Source: Marivirga harenae
Lineage (GTDB): Bacteria > Bacteroidota > Bacteroidia > Cytophagales > Cyclobacteriaceae
Length of the DNA: 64,000 nucleotides
Assembly: GCF_030534335.1 (NCBI RefSeq)
Contig: NZ_CP130565.1
Location: 1,323,501-1,387,500 of the forward strand
Reading direction: 5' to 3'
A program made the translations under genes and the position numbers. The notes under the pieces were generated by a model. The model was not told where the DNA came from and searched no databases. It saw nothing but the letters and a program-made list of their open reading frames with translations. This document shows, piece by piece, positions 1 through 7,392 of this stretch (position 1 is its first letter; each line of letters begins with the position of its first letter).

Positions 1-197
1 TCCGTGGTGCATAATGCTTTGGCCAACTTGCCGAAAGTAAAACTCTCCAATCCCATATCATCTATCATTTCTAAAGACTGGGAAAGGATTTTTCTCCCTA
101 ATTCTGATGAATCAGGATCTTTTTGGAATAAATGAGGGTTAAGTTCGATTTTAATAGAAGAAAGTAAATTATCCACCGCTTGTTTTTTTACACGCAA
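1..197 (-). CDS. TetR-family transcriptional regulator, N-terminal fragment (runs off left edge)
   Basis: Reading the minus strand from about 197 to the window edge gives an open frame of about 65 residues. It contains ILSQSLEMIDDMGLESFTFG followed by KLAKALCTT. This is the usual layout of a TetR-type helix-turn-helix: a first helix, a short G-x-x-x-FT turn, then the recognition region. The start is uncertain. TTG at 197 and GTG at 176 are in frame and no ATG is available, so the gene may start at either. It lies 55 bases downstream of the FAD oxidase gene on the same strand and could be co-transcribed with it. The ligand-binding domain lies outside the window, so no ligand or target can be named. 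Confidence 0.6.
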   Translation of the reverse strand, partial: MRVKKQAVDNLLSSIKIELNPHLFQKDPDSSELGRKILSQSLEMIDDMGLESFTFGKLAKALCTT

Positions 198-252
198 TAT
201 TAAAAGTAATACTATCGAAAAACGGATAAATGCTCATCTTGTTTAAAAAATC

Positions 253-1668
253 TTAAAATATTTTTTCTGGGTTTAAAATATTATTTGGGTCAAATACATT
301 TTTAATACCTCGCATCAAATCTAATTTCACATCGCCCATTGCCATTTGCATATATGGTCTTTTGGCGATACCAATTCCATGTTCACCAGAAAGAGTGCCT
401 CCTAAGCGAACTACTTCTTCAAAGATTTCACCAATCCCTTCGTTTACTTCGTTATTCCAGTAGTTATCGCTCAAGTTTTCTTTCATAATATTGATGTGTA
501 GGTTTCCGTCTCCGGCATGACCATAGCAAACTGAATTGAAGCCATATTTTTCACCTACATTTTTTATAAAAACAATCAAGGCAGGTAGATTTCCTCTGGG
601 GACTACTACATCCTCCGCTTTTGTGAGTGAATAAGCATTTACCGCAGGGCTTACATTTCTTCTTAATTTCCACAGTTCATCCTTTTGGGCTTGAGTATCG
701 GCAAACAGCACTTCTCCTCCGGTATCAAATTCATCCAATACGTTTAATATGACTTCGGCTTCATTCATCATAACTTCCTCGTCATTCCCGTCTAGCTCAA
801 TTAGTAAGTGAGCTTTTACATGCTCGGGCAAATCAACACTCACCGTTTCACCCATTTCGTTTTGAATGTAAGCTTGAGTTTTCACAATGGCATCTCTTTC
901 CATAAACTCCATTCCAGAAGGAGCCACACCAGCTTTGAAAATAGCCGCAATAGCTCTGCAGGCCTCTTCATTACTGGTAAATGGAGCTAATAAAGTGACA
1001 TCCTTTTTTGGATAAGGACGTAATTTGAAAACTATTTTAGTAATGATTCCTAATGTGCCTTCACTTCCACACATTAATTGAGTTAGGTTATATCCAGTAC
1101 TATTTTTCAATACATTAGCGGCTGTCCAAATGATCTCCCCATTAGGTAAAACGACCTCCATATTTAAAACATAGTCTCGGGTTACGCCATATTTCACAGC
1201 TTTGGGTCCTCCTGCATTTTCAGCCAAATTCCCACCTAAAAAGCAAGTGCCTTTACTAGATGGGTCAGGAGGATAAAATAATCCTTTTTCTTTAACAGCA
1301 TTTTGAAAAACTTCCGTTATAACTCCGGGCTCAACCGTAGCTTGTAAATTTAATTCATCAATGGATAATATTTTATTGAACTTTTCCATGCTGATAACCA
1401 CCCCTTTTTTGGTCGGGAGAGCGCCCCCACTGAGCCCCGTACCACCTCCTCTGGGAGTTACAGGGATCAAATGCTCATTACATTTTTTCATAATGGCACT
1501 GATTTCTTTAGCAGTTGAAGGTTTTAATACCACATCCGGCATGAAAGAATAGTCCTCAGTATGATCGTGAGAATATTTGTATTTGTCCTCATCTTGCAAA
1601 AAGGCATTTTTTGCACCTACAATGCTGACCAATTCCTCAAAAATGCTTTGATTTGTAACCGTATCCAT
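253..1668 (-). CDS. GlcD-type FAD-linked oxidase (glycolate oxidase / D-lactate dehydrogenase family)
   Basis: A 471-residue flavoprotein of the VAO/PCMH (FAD-binding type 4) fold, the usual length for GlcD or D-lactate dehydrogenase. The glycine-rich FAD pyrophosphate loop PRGGGTGLSGG is at residues 72-82 and a second FAD motif, GGNLAENAGG, is near 150. The C-terminal FAD-oxidase domain carries YGHAGDGNLH and LSGEHGIG, which are typical of 2-hydroxy-acid dehydrogenases acting on lactate or glycolate. No membrane segment or iron-sulfur motif is present, so it is probably the cytosolic or peripheral subunit. The exact substrate cannot be told from sequence. It is divergent from the NlpC/P60 gene with only 27 bases between start codons, so the two promoters must overlap or lie within the neighbouring gene. 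Confidence 0.9.
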   Translation of the reverse strand: MDTVTNQSIFEELVSIVGAKNAFLQDEDKYKYSHDHTEDYSFMPDVVLKPSTAKEISAIMKKCNEHLIPVTPRGGGTGLSGGALPTKKGVVISMEKFNKILSIDELNLQATVEPGVITEVFQNAVKEKGLFYPPDPSSKGTCFLGGNLAENAGGPKAVKYGVTRDYVLNMEVVLPNGEIIWTAANVLKNSTGYNLTQLMCGSEGTLGIITKIVFKLRPYPKKDVTLLAPFTSNEEACRAIAAIFKAGVAPSGMEFMERDAIVKTQAYIQNEMGETVSVDLPEHVKAHLLIELDGNDEEVMMNEAEVILNVLDEFDTGGEVLFADTQAQKDELWKLRRNVSPAVNAYSLTKAEDVVVPRGNLPALIVFIKNVGEKYGFNSVCYGHAGDGNLHINIMKENLSDNYWNNEVNEGIGEIFEEVVRLGGTLSGEHGIGIAKRPYMQMAMGDVKLDLMRGIKNVFDPNNILNPEKIF

Positions 1669-1695
1669 GAATTAATTGATTTCTGATCTTGAATT

Positions 1696-2193
1696 ATGCT
1701 TCAACACAAATTTAGGAAAATATATTCCAACCAGCTGATTTTATTATTATTGATTGTAGTTTTCCTATCAGGATGTGCGGCAAGTAAGAAAAGAAAAGTT
1801 AGAGAGAGGCGATTGGATATTATAATCCAAACCGCCCGTTCGTACACGGGAACACCCTACAAATGGGGAGGAGTAAATAGGTCAGGAATGGATTGCTCCG
1901 GTTTATTATATGTTAGTTTTAAGGCAGGAGATGTTAATATTCCAAGAGTTTCAAGAGACCAAGCTAAGGTTGGGAAGAAAGTGAAATTCAGACAACTTGA
2001 AGAGGGCGATGTGGTCTTTTTTGCAATGGGCAAAAGAAGGAGAAAAATTACTCATGCCGGATTAATAACAGAAGTTCGGGCTAAAGATGATGTGCGATTT
2101 ATACATGCTTCTTCAAGTGTAGGTGTTGTGGAAGCTAATATTTATACTGATTACTATAAAAAGAAATTCAGGAAAGCGCGTAGGTATTTTTAG
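1696..2193 (+). CDS. NlpC/P60 (C40) peptidase lipoprotein
   Basis: A 165-residue predicted cell-wall hydrolase. A signal peptide ends in the lipobox LSGC (Cys27), so the mature protein should be a lipoprotein. The C40 domain starts near residue 45 with GTPYKWGGV. The catalytic Cys67 sits in MDCSGL, His120 in THAGL, and the third polar residue is probably His137 in HASS. The family cleaves gamma-D-glutamyl-diaminopimelate or related peptide bonds in peptidoglycan. No SH3 or LysM targeting domain is present, so this is the minimal Spr/NlpC-like form. The stop codon lies 72 bases before tRNA-Ala. Confidence 0.9.
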   Translation: MLQHKFRKIYSNQLILLLLIVVFLSGCAASKKRKVRERRLDIIIQTARSYTGTPYKWGGVNRSGMDCSGLLYVSFKAGDVNIPRVSRDQAKVGKKVKFRQLEEGDVVFFAMGKRRRKITHAGLITEVRAKDDVRFIHASSSVGVVEANIYTDYYKKKFRKARRYF

Positions 2194-2265
2194 AAATGGA
2201 TTTTTTGTCTAGCTTTGCAAGCCTTAAATGGTAGCTCACTACCGTTGAGCCACTTTTTACAGAAT

Positions 2266-2339
2266 GGGGCATTAGCTCAGCTGGCTAGAGCGCTACGCTG
2301 GCAGCGTAGAGGTCATCGGTTCGACTCCGATATGCTCCA
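2266..2339 (+). tRNA. tRNA-Ala (anticodon GGC)
   Basis: A 74-nt cloverleaf. The acceptor stem GGGGCAT pairs with ATGCTCC (one G-U) and the discriminator base is A. The D arm is GCTC...GAGC. The anticodon stem CTACG/CGTAG encloses the loop CTGGCAG, giving anticodon GGC. The T arm ATCGG/CCGAT encloses TTCGACT. The CCA end is not encoded: CAA follows the discriminator. A rho-independent hairpin follows at once. A long open frame crosses this gene and is spurious upstream of position 2395. Confidence 0.95.
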
Positions 2340-2340
2340 C

Positions 2341-2374
2341 AAAGCTACTTCGATAGAAGTAGCTTTTCTTTTTT
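2341..2374 (+). terminator. Rho-independent terminator of tRNA-Ala
   Basis: The arms AAAGCTACTTC and GAAGTAGCTTT form an 11-bp perfect stem with a GATA loop, followed by TCTTTTTT. It starts two bases after the tRNA. A diverged copy of the tRNA 3' end plus this hairpin recurs at 2738-2780. Confidence 0.85.
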
Positions 2375-2394
2375 CAACCAACCCTAAAATTGTC

Positions 2395-2631
2395 ATGAAA
2401 TATTTTGTCTATATCCTTTATTCAGAAAAGTGTGATAGGTATTATGTAGGACATTCGGATAATCTGGATAGAAGATTCGATGAGCATAATTCAGGAAGAG
2501 GAGGAAAATATACGGCAAGATGTAAGCAATGGGAATTGGTTTATACGGAGTGTTATGAAAGCAGGGGTTCAGCGGTCGAGCGTGAATTTGAGATTAAAAA
2601 AAGAAGAGCAGGAAATATTTTGAAGATCTAA
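2395..2631 (+). CDS. Small GIY-YIG nuclease-domain protein (UPF0213/YhbQ-like)
   Basis: A 78-residue single-domain GIY-YIG protein beginning at ATG 2395. The frame is open further upstream, but that part runs through the tRNA and its terminator. The VYIL and YYVG strands of the GIY-YIG core are at residues 5-8 and 16-19. The conserved Arg is in the LDRRFDEHN helix and the metal-binding Glu is in VEREFEIKK. Family members of this size are stand-alone nucleases of unclear role, probably in DNA or RNA processing. It is enclosed between tRNA-Ala and a degenerate copy of that tRNA, which raises the possibility that the gene moved in with a tRNA-derived repeat. Confidence 0.85.
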   Translation: MKYFVYILYSEKCDRYYVGHSDNLDRRFDEHNSGRGGKYTARCKQWELVYTECYESRGSAVEREFEIKKRRAGNILKI

Positions 2632-2646
2632 TTAAAAAATAGAGAA

Positions 2647-2750
2647 GAGGCATTGGTTCATCAGCTGGCCGGGGCGTCCCGATGCCGTGCAACGGGAAGG
2701 TCATCGGTTTCCTGGCTTTCTTCGGGACGGGCGACCACCGATATGCTCCA
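2647..2750 (+). pseudogene. Degenerate tRNA-Ala-like copy with interrupted T arm
   Basis: The segment aligns end to end with the functional tRNA-Ala at 2266-2339: GGCATT at the 5' side, CAGCTGG in the D arm, GGTCATCGGTT at the variable/T arm, and CCGATATGCTCCA at the 3' end. The anticodon stem is replaced by TCCCG/CGGGA around an oversized loop. The T loop is expanded by about 25 bases between ATCGG and CCGAT. The arms CGTCCCGA (2675-2682) and TCGGGACG (2722-2729) form a perfect 8-bp inverted repeat inside it. It is unlikely to work as a tRNA. It may be a decayed duplicate or a tRNA-like structural element. Confidence 0.6.
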
Positions 2751-2751
2751 C

Positions 2752-2780
2752 AAAGCTACTTTGAAAGGGGTAGCTTTTTT
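2752..2780 (+). terminator. Second copy of the tRNA-Ala terminator
   Basis: AAAGCTAC and GTAGCTTT form an 8-bp stem followed by a T run. The first bases are identical to the terminator after tRNA-Ala. Together with the preceding tRNA-like sequence, 24 bases (2738-2761) repeat 2327-2350 exactly. Confidence 0.7.
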
Positions 2781-2835
2781 AAGCTTACATTTAAAATTAA
2801 AGCTAGTCATTATGTTATTAATAACTTGATGACCT

Positions 2836-2843
2836 TACCTTTG
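2836..2843 (+). promoter_or_regulatory. Candidate -7 promoter element for nadC
   Basis: TACCTTTG matches the Bacteroidota sigma-A -7 consensus TAnnTTTG and lies 24 bases before the nadC TTG start. No clear -33 TTG is present at the expected distance, so support rests on the -7 box and its position. Confidence 0.45.
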
Positions 2844-2867
2844 CCTTAATAACTAAACACAAGAATC

Positions 2868-3728
2868 TTGGCCTATCAATATTTAACCGAAGAGAATATT
2901 AACCAATTTATAAAAAGCGCTTTAGAGGAAGATATCCGTGAAGGAGACCATTCATCATTAGCATCTATTCCCAAAGGAACCCAAAATACTGCTCAGCTCA
3001 TTATTAAAGATGATGGTGTTCTAGCAGGAGTTGAAATGGCAAGACACATTTTTAAGGCTGTTGATCCACATTTAACACTGGACATTTTCAAAAAGGATGG
3101 AGAGCGTGTAAAAAAGGGGGATATTGGGATGAAAGTTAGTGGTGAAGCCTCTTCCATTTTGACTGCAGAGCGACTAGTTTTAAACTGTCTGCAAAGAATG
3201 AGCGGGATTGCAACTTATACTCATAATTTAAATCAGTTAATTGCTCACACTTCCACAAAGCTTCTTGATACCCGGAAAACTACCCCAAATTTTAGGATTG
3301 CAGAAAAATGGGCGGTAAAAATAGGCGGAGGGCAAAACCATCGCTTCGGCCTTTTTGATATGGTAATGCTCAAGGACAACCACAATGATTTTGCTGGAGG
3401 AATAACAGCTTCAGTAAACTCAACAAGACAGTACTTAAAGTACAAAGGCCTTGATTTGAGAATTGAAGTAGAGACCAGGAATATTAAAGAGGTAAAAGAG
3501 GCGCTTTCCGTTGGAGGCGTGGACGTTATCATGTTAGATAATATGTCCGTAGAAATGATGAAAGAAGCCGTCCAAATAATTGGTAATCAATGTGAAACGG
3601 AGGCTTCAGGAGGAATAACAGAGGATACTATAGTCCCTATTGCCGAGACTGGTGTAAACTTCATTTCAGTAGGTGCTTTAACGCATTCTTATAAAAGTTT
3701 AGACATCAGTTTGAAAGCAGTTTCCTGA
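2868..3728 (+). CDS. nadC: Nicotinate-nucleotide diphosphorylase (carboxylating), quinolinate phosphoribosyltransferase
   Basis: A 286-residue QPRTase, full length. It converts quinolinate and PRPP to nicotinate mononucleotide, carbon dioxide and pyrophosphate in de novo NAD synthesis. Family motifs are RKTTP with the following basic helix, KIGGGQNHR, MLKDNH, EVETRN, MLDNM and the C-terminal SGGI phosphate-binding strand. The start is a TTG: the residues after it (LTEENINQFIKSALEEDI) match the normal QPRTase N-terminus and no ATG lies upstream in frame. nadA and nadB are not in the window. The gene is preceded by a -7-like box and stands alone. Confidence 0.95.
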   Translation: MAYQYLTEENINQFIKSALEEDIREGDHSSLASIPKGTQNTAQLIIKDDGVLAGVEMARHIFKAVDPHLTLDIFKKDGERVKKGDIGMKVSGEASSILTAERLVLNCLQRMSGIATYTHNLNQLIAHTSTKLLDTRKTTPNFRIAEKWAVKIGGGQNHRFGLFDMVMLKDNHNDFAGGITASVNSTRQYLKYKGLDLRIEVETRNIKEVKEALSVGGVDVIMLDNMSVEMMKEAVQIIGNQCETEASGGITEDTIVPIAETGVNFISVGALTHSYKSLDISLKAVS

Positions 3729-3744
3729 AACCATAAAAATGAGA

Positions 3745-3752
3745 TATATTTG
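3745..3752 (+). promoter_or_regulatory. Candidate -7 element for the YcxB-like/purN pair
   Basis: TATATTTG matches TAnnTTTG and lies 53 bases before the ATG at 3806, in the gap after nadC. No properly spaced -33 TTG was found. Confidence 0.4.
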
Positions 3753-3805
3753 CAGACCCAATCAATGGGAGGTTAAAATTTATTTAAGAAAATAGAATTG
3801 CAGCA

Positions 3806-4282
3806 ATGCTAGTTAAAACAAAAAAATATAAGCTGGATAACGGCACATACATTAAAACAGGCTTGAAAAATATTGTGAAGGAACAATGGTGGGTTTTTTT
3901 AATTGCCCTTGCCATATGTTCTGGTTACGCATGGATTCCCAATATCTGGTGGTTTATAGGATCATTCATAGCCTTATTGTTATATTTCCTTTTTTGGTTA
4001 ATTCAGTTTGCCGGGGTAACGCAATTAGATCAATACAAAATATTATTTGAAAGGCTTTCTTATGAAATCAGCTCCCAACAAATTCTCATTAAATTAAATA
4101 CCAAACAAGGTATGCCCATCAAATGGGATCAAATTAAATCAGCCAAAGTAGGGAAAAATGCATTTACTCTTGTGTTATCTAAAGCGCAATTTGTTTATCT
4201 CCCTTTTAAAGTATTCAAAACAGAAAATGAAAAGAAATTTGTGGAAACTATTTTGAGAAGGAAGGAATTGGTTAAATCATGA
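3806..4282 (+). CDS. YcxB-like membrane protein
   Basis: A 158-residue protein with two adjacent hydrophobic segments (about residues 30-46 and 49-70), rich in Trp and Phe and separated by IPNIWW. A soluble C-terminal domain of about 85 residues follows (SYEISSQQILIK...IKWDQIKSAKV...YLPFKVF). This arrangement matches the YcxB-like family, whose C-terminal domain is a small beta-rich fold of unknown function. It overlaps purN by four bases (ATGA), so the two are translationally coupled. No link to purine synthesis is known. The identification rests on architecture rather than diagnostic residues. Confidence 0.6.
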   Translation: MLVKTKKYKLDNGTYIKTGLKNIVKEQWWVFLIALAICSGYAWIPNIWWFIGSFIALLLYFLFWLIQFAGVTQLDQYKILFERLSYEISSQQILIKLNTKQGMPIKWDQIKSAKVGKNAFTLVLSKAQFVYLPFKVFKTENEKKFVETILRRKELVKS

Positions 4283-4857
4283 CCGATCCTAAAAACATAG
4301 CTGTTTTGGCTTCTGGTTCTGGAAGCAATGCAGAAAAAATTATTCAGTATTTTAAAAATCATAAGATTATTAATGTGTCTTGTGTCATTACAAACAATGA
4401 AAATGCTGGAGCCATCGAAAGAGCTGAAAAAGCGAATGTTCCTTCAAGATATTTTTCAAAAACGGACTTTGAAAATCCTGAATATATTCTTCGGTATTTG
4501 AAAACAAATAAGGTTGATTTTATTGTCCTTGCAGGATTTCTATTAAAAATTGCTCCAGAAATAATAGCGGAATACCCAGATAGAATTATTAACATTCATC
4601 CGGCACTTTTACCAAAATATGGAGGTAAAGGAATGTATGGTCATTTTGTGCATGAAGCTGTAATCCTAAATAAAGAGGAAGAAAGTGGCATTACCATTCA
4701 CTTGGTCAATGAAAACTATGATGAGGGAGAAATAATTTTTCAAGCTAAATGCAGTATATCTCCACAGATGGGCGCAAAGCAATTGTCTGCCAAAGTTCAG
4801 CAATTAGAACATCAGCATTTTCCTAAAGTTATTGAGGAGTTTTTGGAAAAGCACTAA
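4279..4857 (+). CDS. purN: Phosphoribosylglycinamide formyltransferase (GART)
   Basis: A 192-residue PurN of normal length. It transfers the formyl group of 10-formyltetrahydrofolate to GAR, the third step of de novo purine synthesis. The phosphate-binding loop SGSGSN is near residue 12. The catalytic triad is visible: Asn105 and His107 in NIHPALLPKYGGKGMYG and Asp148 in NENYDEGE. It follows the YcxB-like gene with an ATGA overlap. Another purine gene, purH, lies about 0.9 kb downstream beyond an oppositely oriented hypothetical gene. Confidence 0.95.
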   Translation: MTDPKNIAVLASGSGSNAEKIIQYFKNHKIINVSCVITNNENAGAIERAEKANVPSRYFSKTDFENPEYILRYLKTNKVDFIVLAGFLLKIAPEIIAEYPDRIINIHPALLPKYGGKGMYGHFVHEAVILNKEEESGITIHLVNENYDEGEIIFQAKCSISPQMGAKQLSAKVQQLEHQHFPKVIEEFLEKH

Positions 4858-4865
4858 AGAGGTTA

Positions 4866-5447
4866 TTATTCCTTGCTAAAAAGCTTCTCAACCAGATCAG
4901 AAAAGTTTTCTGGTTCAGAATACAATCTGTCCGAATAAACACTCGCCATTATTTTTAAGAAGTGAGGTTTTTCATCGTGAAGGATCAATTCCAAACTAAT
5001 ATTTCCAAATCTTTGGTCAATGGGGGGCTCCATTTGAATGGGTGGTTTTAAATAGTACATTTCTTTAGTTAAAACTCTATCCTGCTCGGCTGTCACCTTT
5101 CTATTGGAACCTGATTGCCTATAACCAAGTGATAAAACCTGTTTTTTAAAATGTTCTAATAGCATTTTATAATCTGAATCTAATAAGCTGCTGCAATTGG
5201 CGATTGCAAAGCCATTGGCTTTCTCACTTTGGAATAGGGCAATCGGGATTGGGTCTTTAATATCTGTTTTTTTTAAGTGGTATGCCCTGAATATCTTATC
5301 CAATATTTCATTGCTAACATCTGAGGAATGCCAATCCTCGTAAGAATTAAATTCATTTTGGCTTCTTTTTAAAACCTCATTTGAGAGGATCACATTTTTT
5401 TTCTCTTTAGGAAATATTTTATTTACGATTTGATTAAAGAATGACAT
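4866..5447 (-). CDS. Hypothetical protein, 193 aa
   Basis: I do not recognise this protein. It is 193 residues with no signal peptide or membrane segment and is probably cytosolic. The N-terminal third is charged and probably helical. The central part (FQSEKANGFAIANCSSLLDSD) and the C-terminal part (GNISLELILHDEKPHFL, then KIMASVYSDR) look like alternating beta strands. Residues 120-145 contain a proline-rich stretch (LKPPIQMEPPIDQRFG). It is convergent with purN, with eight bases between the stop codons, and divergent from purH. Codon use resembles its neighbours, so it looks like a real gene. Confidence 0.6.
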   Translation of the reverse strand: MSFFNQIVNKIFPKEKKNVILSNEVLKRSQNEFNSYEDWHSSDVSNEILDKIFRAYHLKKTDIKDPIPIALFQSEKANGFAIANCSSLLDSDYKMLLEHFKKQVLSLGYRQSGSNRKVTAEQDRVLTKEMYYLKPPIQMEPPIDQRFGNISLELILHDEKPHFLKIMASVYSDRLYSEPENFSDLVEKLFSKE

Positions 5448-5752
5448 TCAAATTGCTTTATAAATTGAGAGTTAAATTTTAGATTGCTTTTGTCAGTAAC
5501 ACATTATAAGTCTGAAAGATTAGTAAAATGCAGATATTCTCAAAAAATTCTTATTCTTTAACGGACAAAGTTATTTCAAAATAGGCTACTAATTCTACAG
5601 TTCGATCCTCCCTTCAAGGAAGTTTTATCTAAAAGCCGCAATATATAAGCACTCAGTATATTATAAACGTAACCAACTCAGGTTAATGCATTATTTTATA
5701 AATTTTTCGGCTTAAATCAATTAGTTTTGCAACAAAACTAATTTTCAGCAAA
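5448..5752. promoter_or_regulatory. Divergent intergenic region with a purH-proximal palindrome
   Basis: 305 non-coding bases between two divergent genes. At 5719-5743 an 11-bp perfect inverted repeat, AATTAGTTTTG and CAAAACTAATT, flanks CAA. The -7-like box TAGTTTTG (5722-5729) lies inside its left arm, and the purH ATG follows ten bases later. No -33 TTG was found at the normal spacing. The rest is AT-rich without a recognisable element. Confidence 0.5.
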
Positions 5753-7279
5753 ATGTCAGTAAAAAAAATCCAATCTGCACTCATTTCAGTTTTTCATAAA
5801 GACAATCTAGAGCCGATCATTCAAATATTAAAAGATAAAGGGGTTAAAATCTACAGCACAGGAGGTACACAAAAGTTTATTGAAGACCAAGGTGCTGAGG
5901 TTACAGCGGTTGAAGATTTAACTAGCTACCCTTCAATTTTGGGGGGAAGAGTCAAGACACTGCACCCTAAAGTTTTTGGAGGAATACTCAGTAGACGAGA
6001 ATTAGAATCAGACAAAGCGCAATTAAAAGAATACGATATACCTGAAATAGATTTAGTAATTGTTGATTTATACCCTTTTGAACAAACGGTTTCTTCCGGT
6101 GCTAGCGAGCAAGACATAATTGAAAAGATTGATATAGGTGGGATTTCCTTGATTAGAGCAGCCGCTAAAAACTTCAAGGACGTTGTGATTGTAGCCTCTC
6201 AAAAGCAGTATGCAGACTTGGAAAACGTCTTGGCAGAGAAAGACGGTAGCACTGATTTACAGGACAGAAAATCCTTTGCCTCGCATGCATTTAATGTGTC
6301 TTCTCACTATGATACTGCCATTTTCAATTATTTTAATGGAGATGATGCTATTGCAGGTTTTAAGCAGAGCATATCCGAAAATAAGACTTTACGTTATGGT
6401 GAAAACCCTCATCAAAAGGGAGTTTTTTTTGGAGATTTAGAGGAACTTTTTGATCAATTGAATGGAAAGGAACTATCGTATAATAATCTTGTGGATGTAG
6501 ACGCGGCAGTTTCATTGATCGAAGAATTTGAAAACGAAACTGCTTTTGCCATATTAAAACATACTAATGCCTGCGGAATGGCTTTGGGAAATACAGTAAA
6601 AGAAGCTTATCAAAAAGCATTTGCTGCTGACACACTTTCGGCCTTTGGCGGTGTTTTGATTACGAATGAAGTTGTAGATAAAGAAGCTGCCGAAGAAATG
6701 CATTCGCTGTTTTTTGAAATTCTAATTGCACCTGATTTTACTGCAGAAGCTTTGGAAGTACTTAAAGGGAAAAAGAACAGAATATTATTGAAAAAGAAAA
6801 CGAATCTGGCCACCAAGAAGCAGTTTAAAAGTTTACTAAATGGAGTAATTGAACAGGACAGAGATTTGCATACTGATAGCCGATCAGATTTGAAAGTAGT
6901 GACTAAAGCAGCACCAACTGCCGAAGAAGAAAAAGCACTACTATTTGCCTCAAAAATTTGTAAGCATACCAAATCGAATACTATTGTATTAGCAAATAAT
7001 GGCCAATTGCTGGCAAGTGGAGTTGGTCAAACTTCACGAGTAGATGCCTTAAAGCAAGCAATTGAAAAGGCTAAGGTTTTTGGCTTTGATTTAAATGGAG
7101 CGGTTATGGCTTCTGATGCGTTTTTCCCGTTTCCTGATTGTGTAGAAATTGCAGATCAGGCCGGTATCACAGCTGTTATCCAACCTGGTGGATCTATCAA
7201 AGATCAAGACAGCATTGACTACTGTGATACGCATGGGATGAGAATGGTCACTACAGGAATTAGACATTTCAAACATTAG
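5753..7279 (+). CDS. purH: Bifunctional AICAR transformylase / IMP cyclohydrolase
   Basis: A 508-residue PurH, full length, catalysing the last two steps of IMP synthesis. The N-terminal MGS-like cyclohydrolase domain (about residues 1-190) shows STGGT, GGRVKTLHPK and DIGGISLIRAAAKNF. The C-terminal transformylase domain shows LRYGENPHQ and LKHTNACGMA, which carries the catalytic Lys-His pair, then SDAFFPFPD and the terminal IQPGGSIKD and TGIRHFKH. The start follows a strong palindrome that overlaps the presumed promoter. It is probably a single-gene transcript, because mreB begins 113 bases later. Confidence 0.97.
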   Translation: MSVKKIQSALISVFHKDNLEPIIQILKDKGVKIYSTGGTQKFIEDQGAEVTAVEDLTSYPSILGGRVKTLHPKVFGGILSRRELESDKAQLKEYDIPEIDLVIVDLYPFEQTVSSGASEQDIIEKIDIGGISLIRAAAKNFKDVVIVASQKQYADLENVLAEKDGSTDLQDRKSFASHAFNVSSHYDTAIFNYFNGDDAIAGFKQSISENKTLRYGENPHQKGVFFGDLEELFDQLNGKELSYNNLVDVDAAVSLIEEFENETAFAILKHTNACGMALGNTVKEAYQKAFAADTLSAFGGVLITNEVVDKEAAEEMHSLFFEILIAPDFTAEALEVLKGKKNRILLKKKTNLATKKQFKSLLNGVIEQDRDLHTDSRSDLKVVTKAAPTAEEEKALLFASKICKHTKSNTIVLANNGQLLASGVGQTSRVDALKQAIEKAKVFGFDLNGAVMASDAFFPFPDCVEIADQAGITAVIQPGGSIKDQDSIDYCDTHGMRMVTTGIRHFKH

Positions 7280-7392
7280 GATATTAATCTTTAGATAAAT
7301 CCCGAAATATTTTCGTTGAACTGCTTAATTTATCAAAGTAATTTGTAAATTTCCAAAGCGTTAATTTTTAAATATATTATACAAAAACATCC

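Noticed and set aside
2215-2394. N-terminal extension of the GIY-YIG frame
   Set aside because: It runs through tRNA-Ala and its terminator; ATG 2395 gives a normal GIY-YIG start.
7300-7392. mreB -33/-7 promoter
   Set aside because: TAATTTG-like strings occur but none matches TAnnTTTG.
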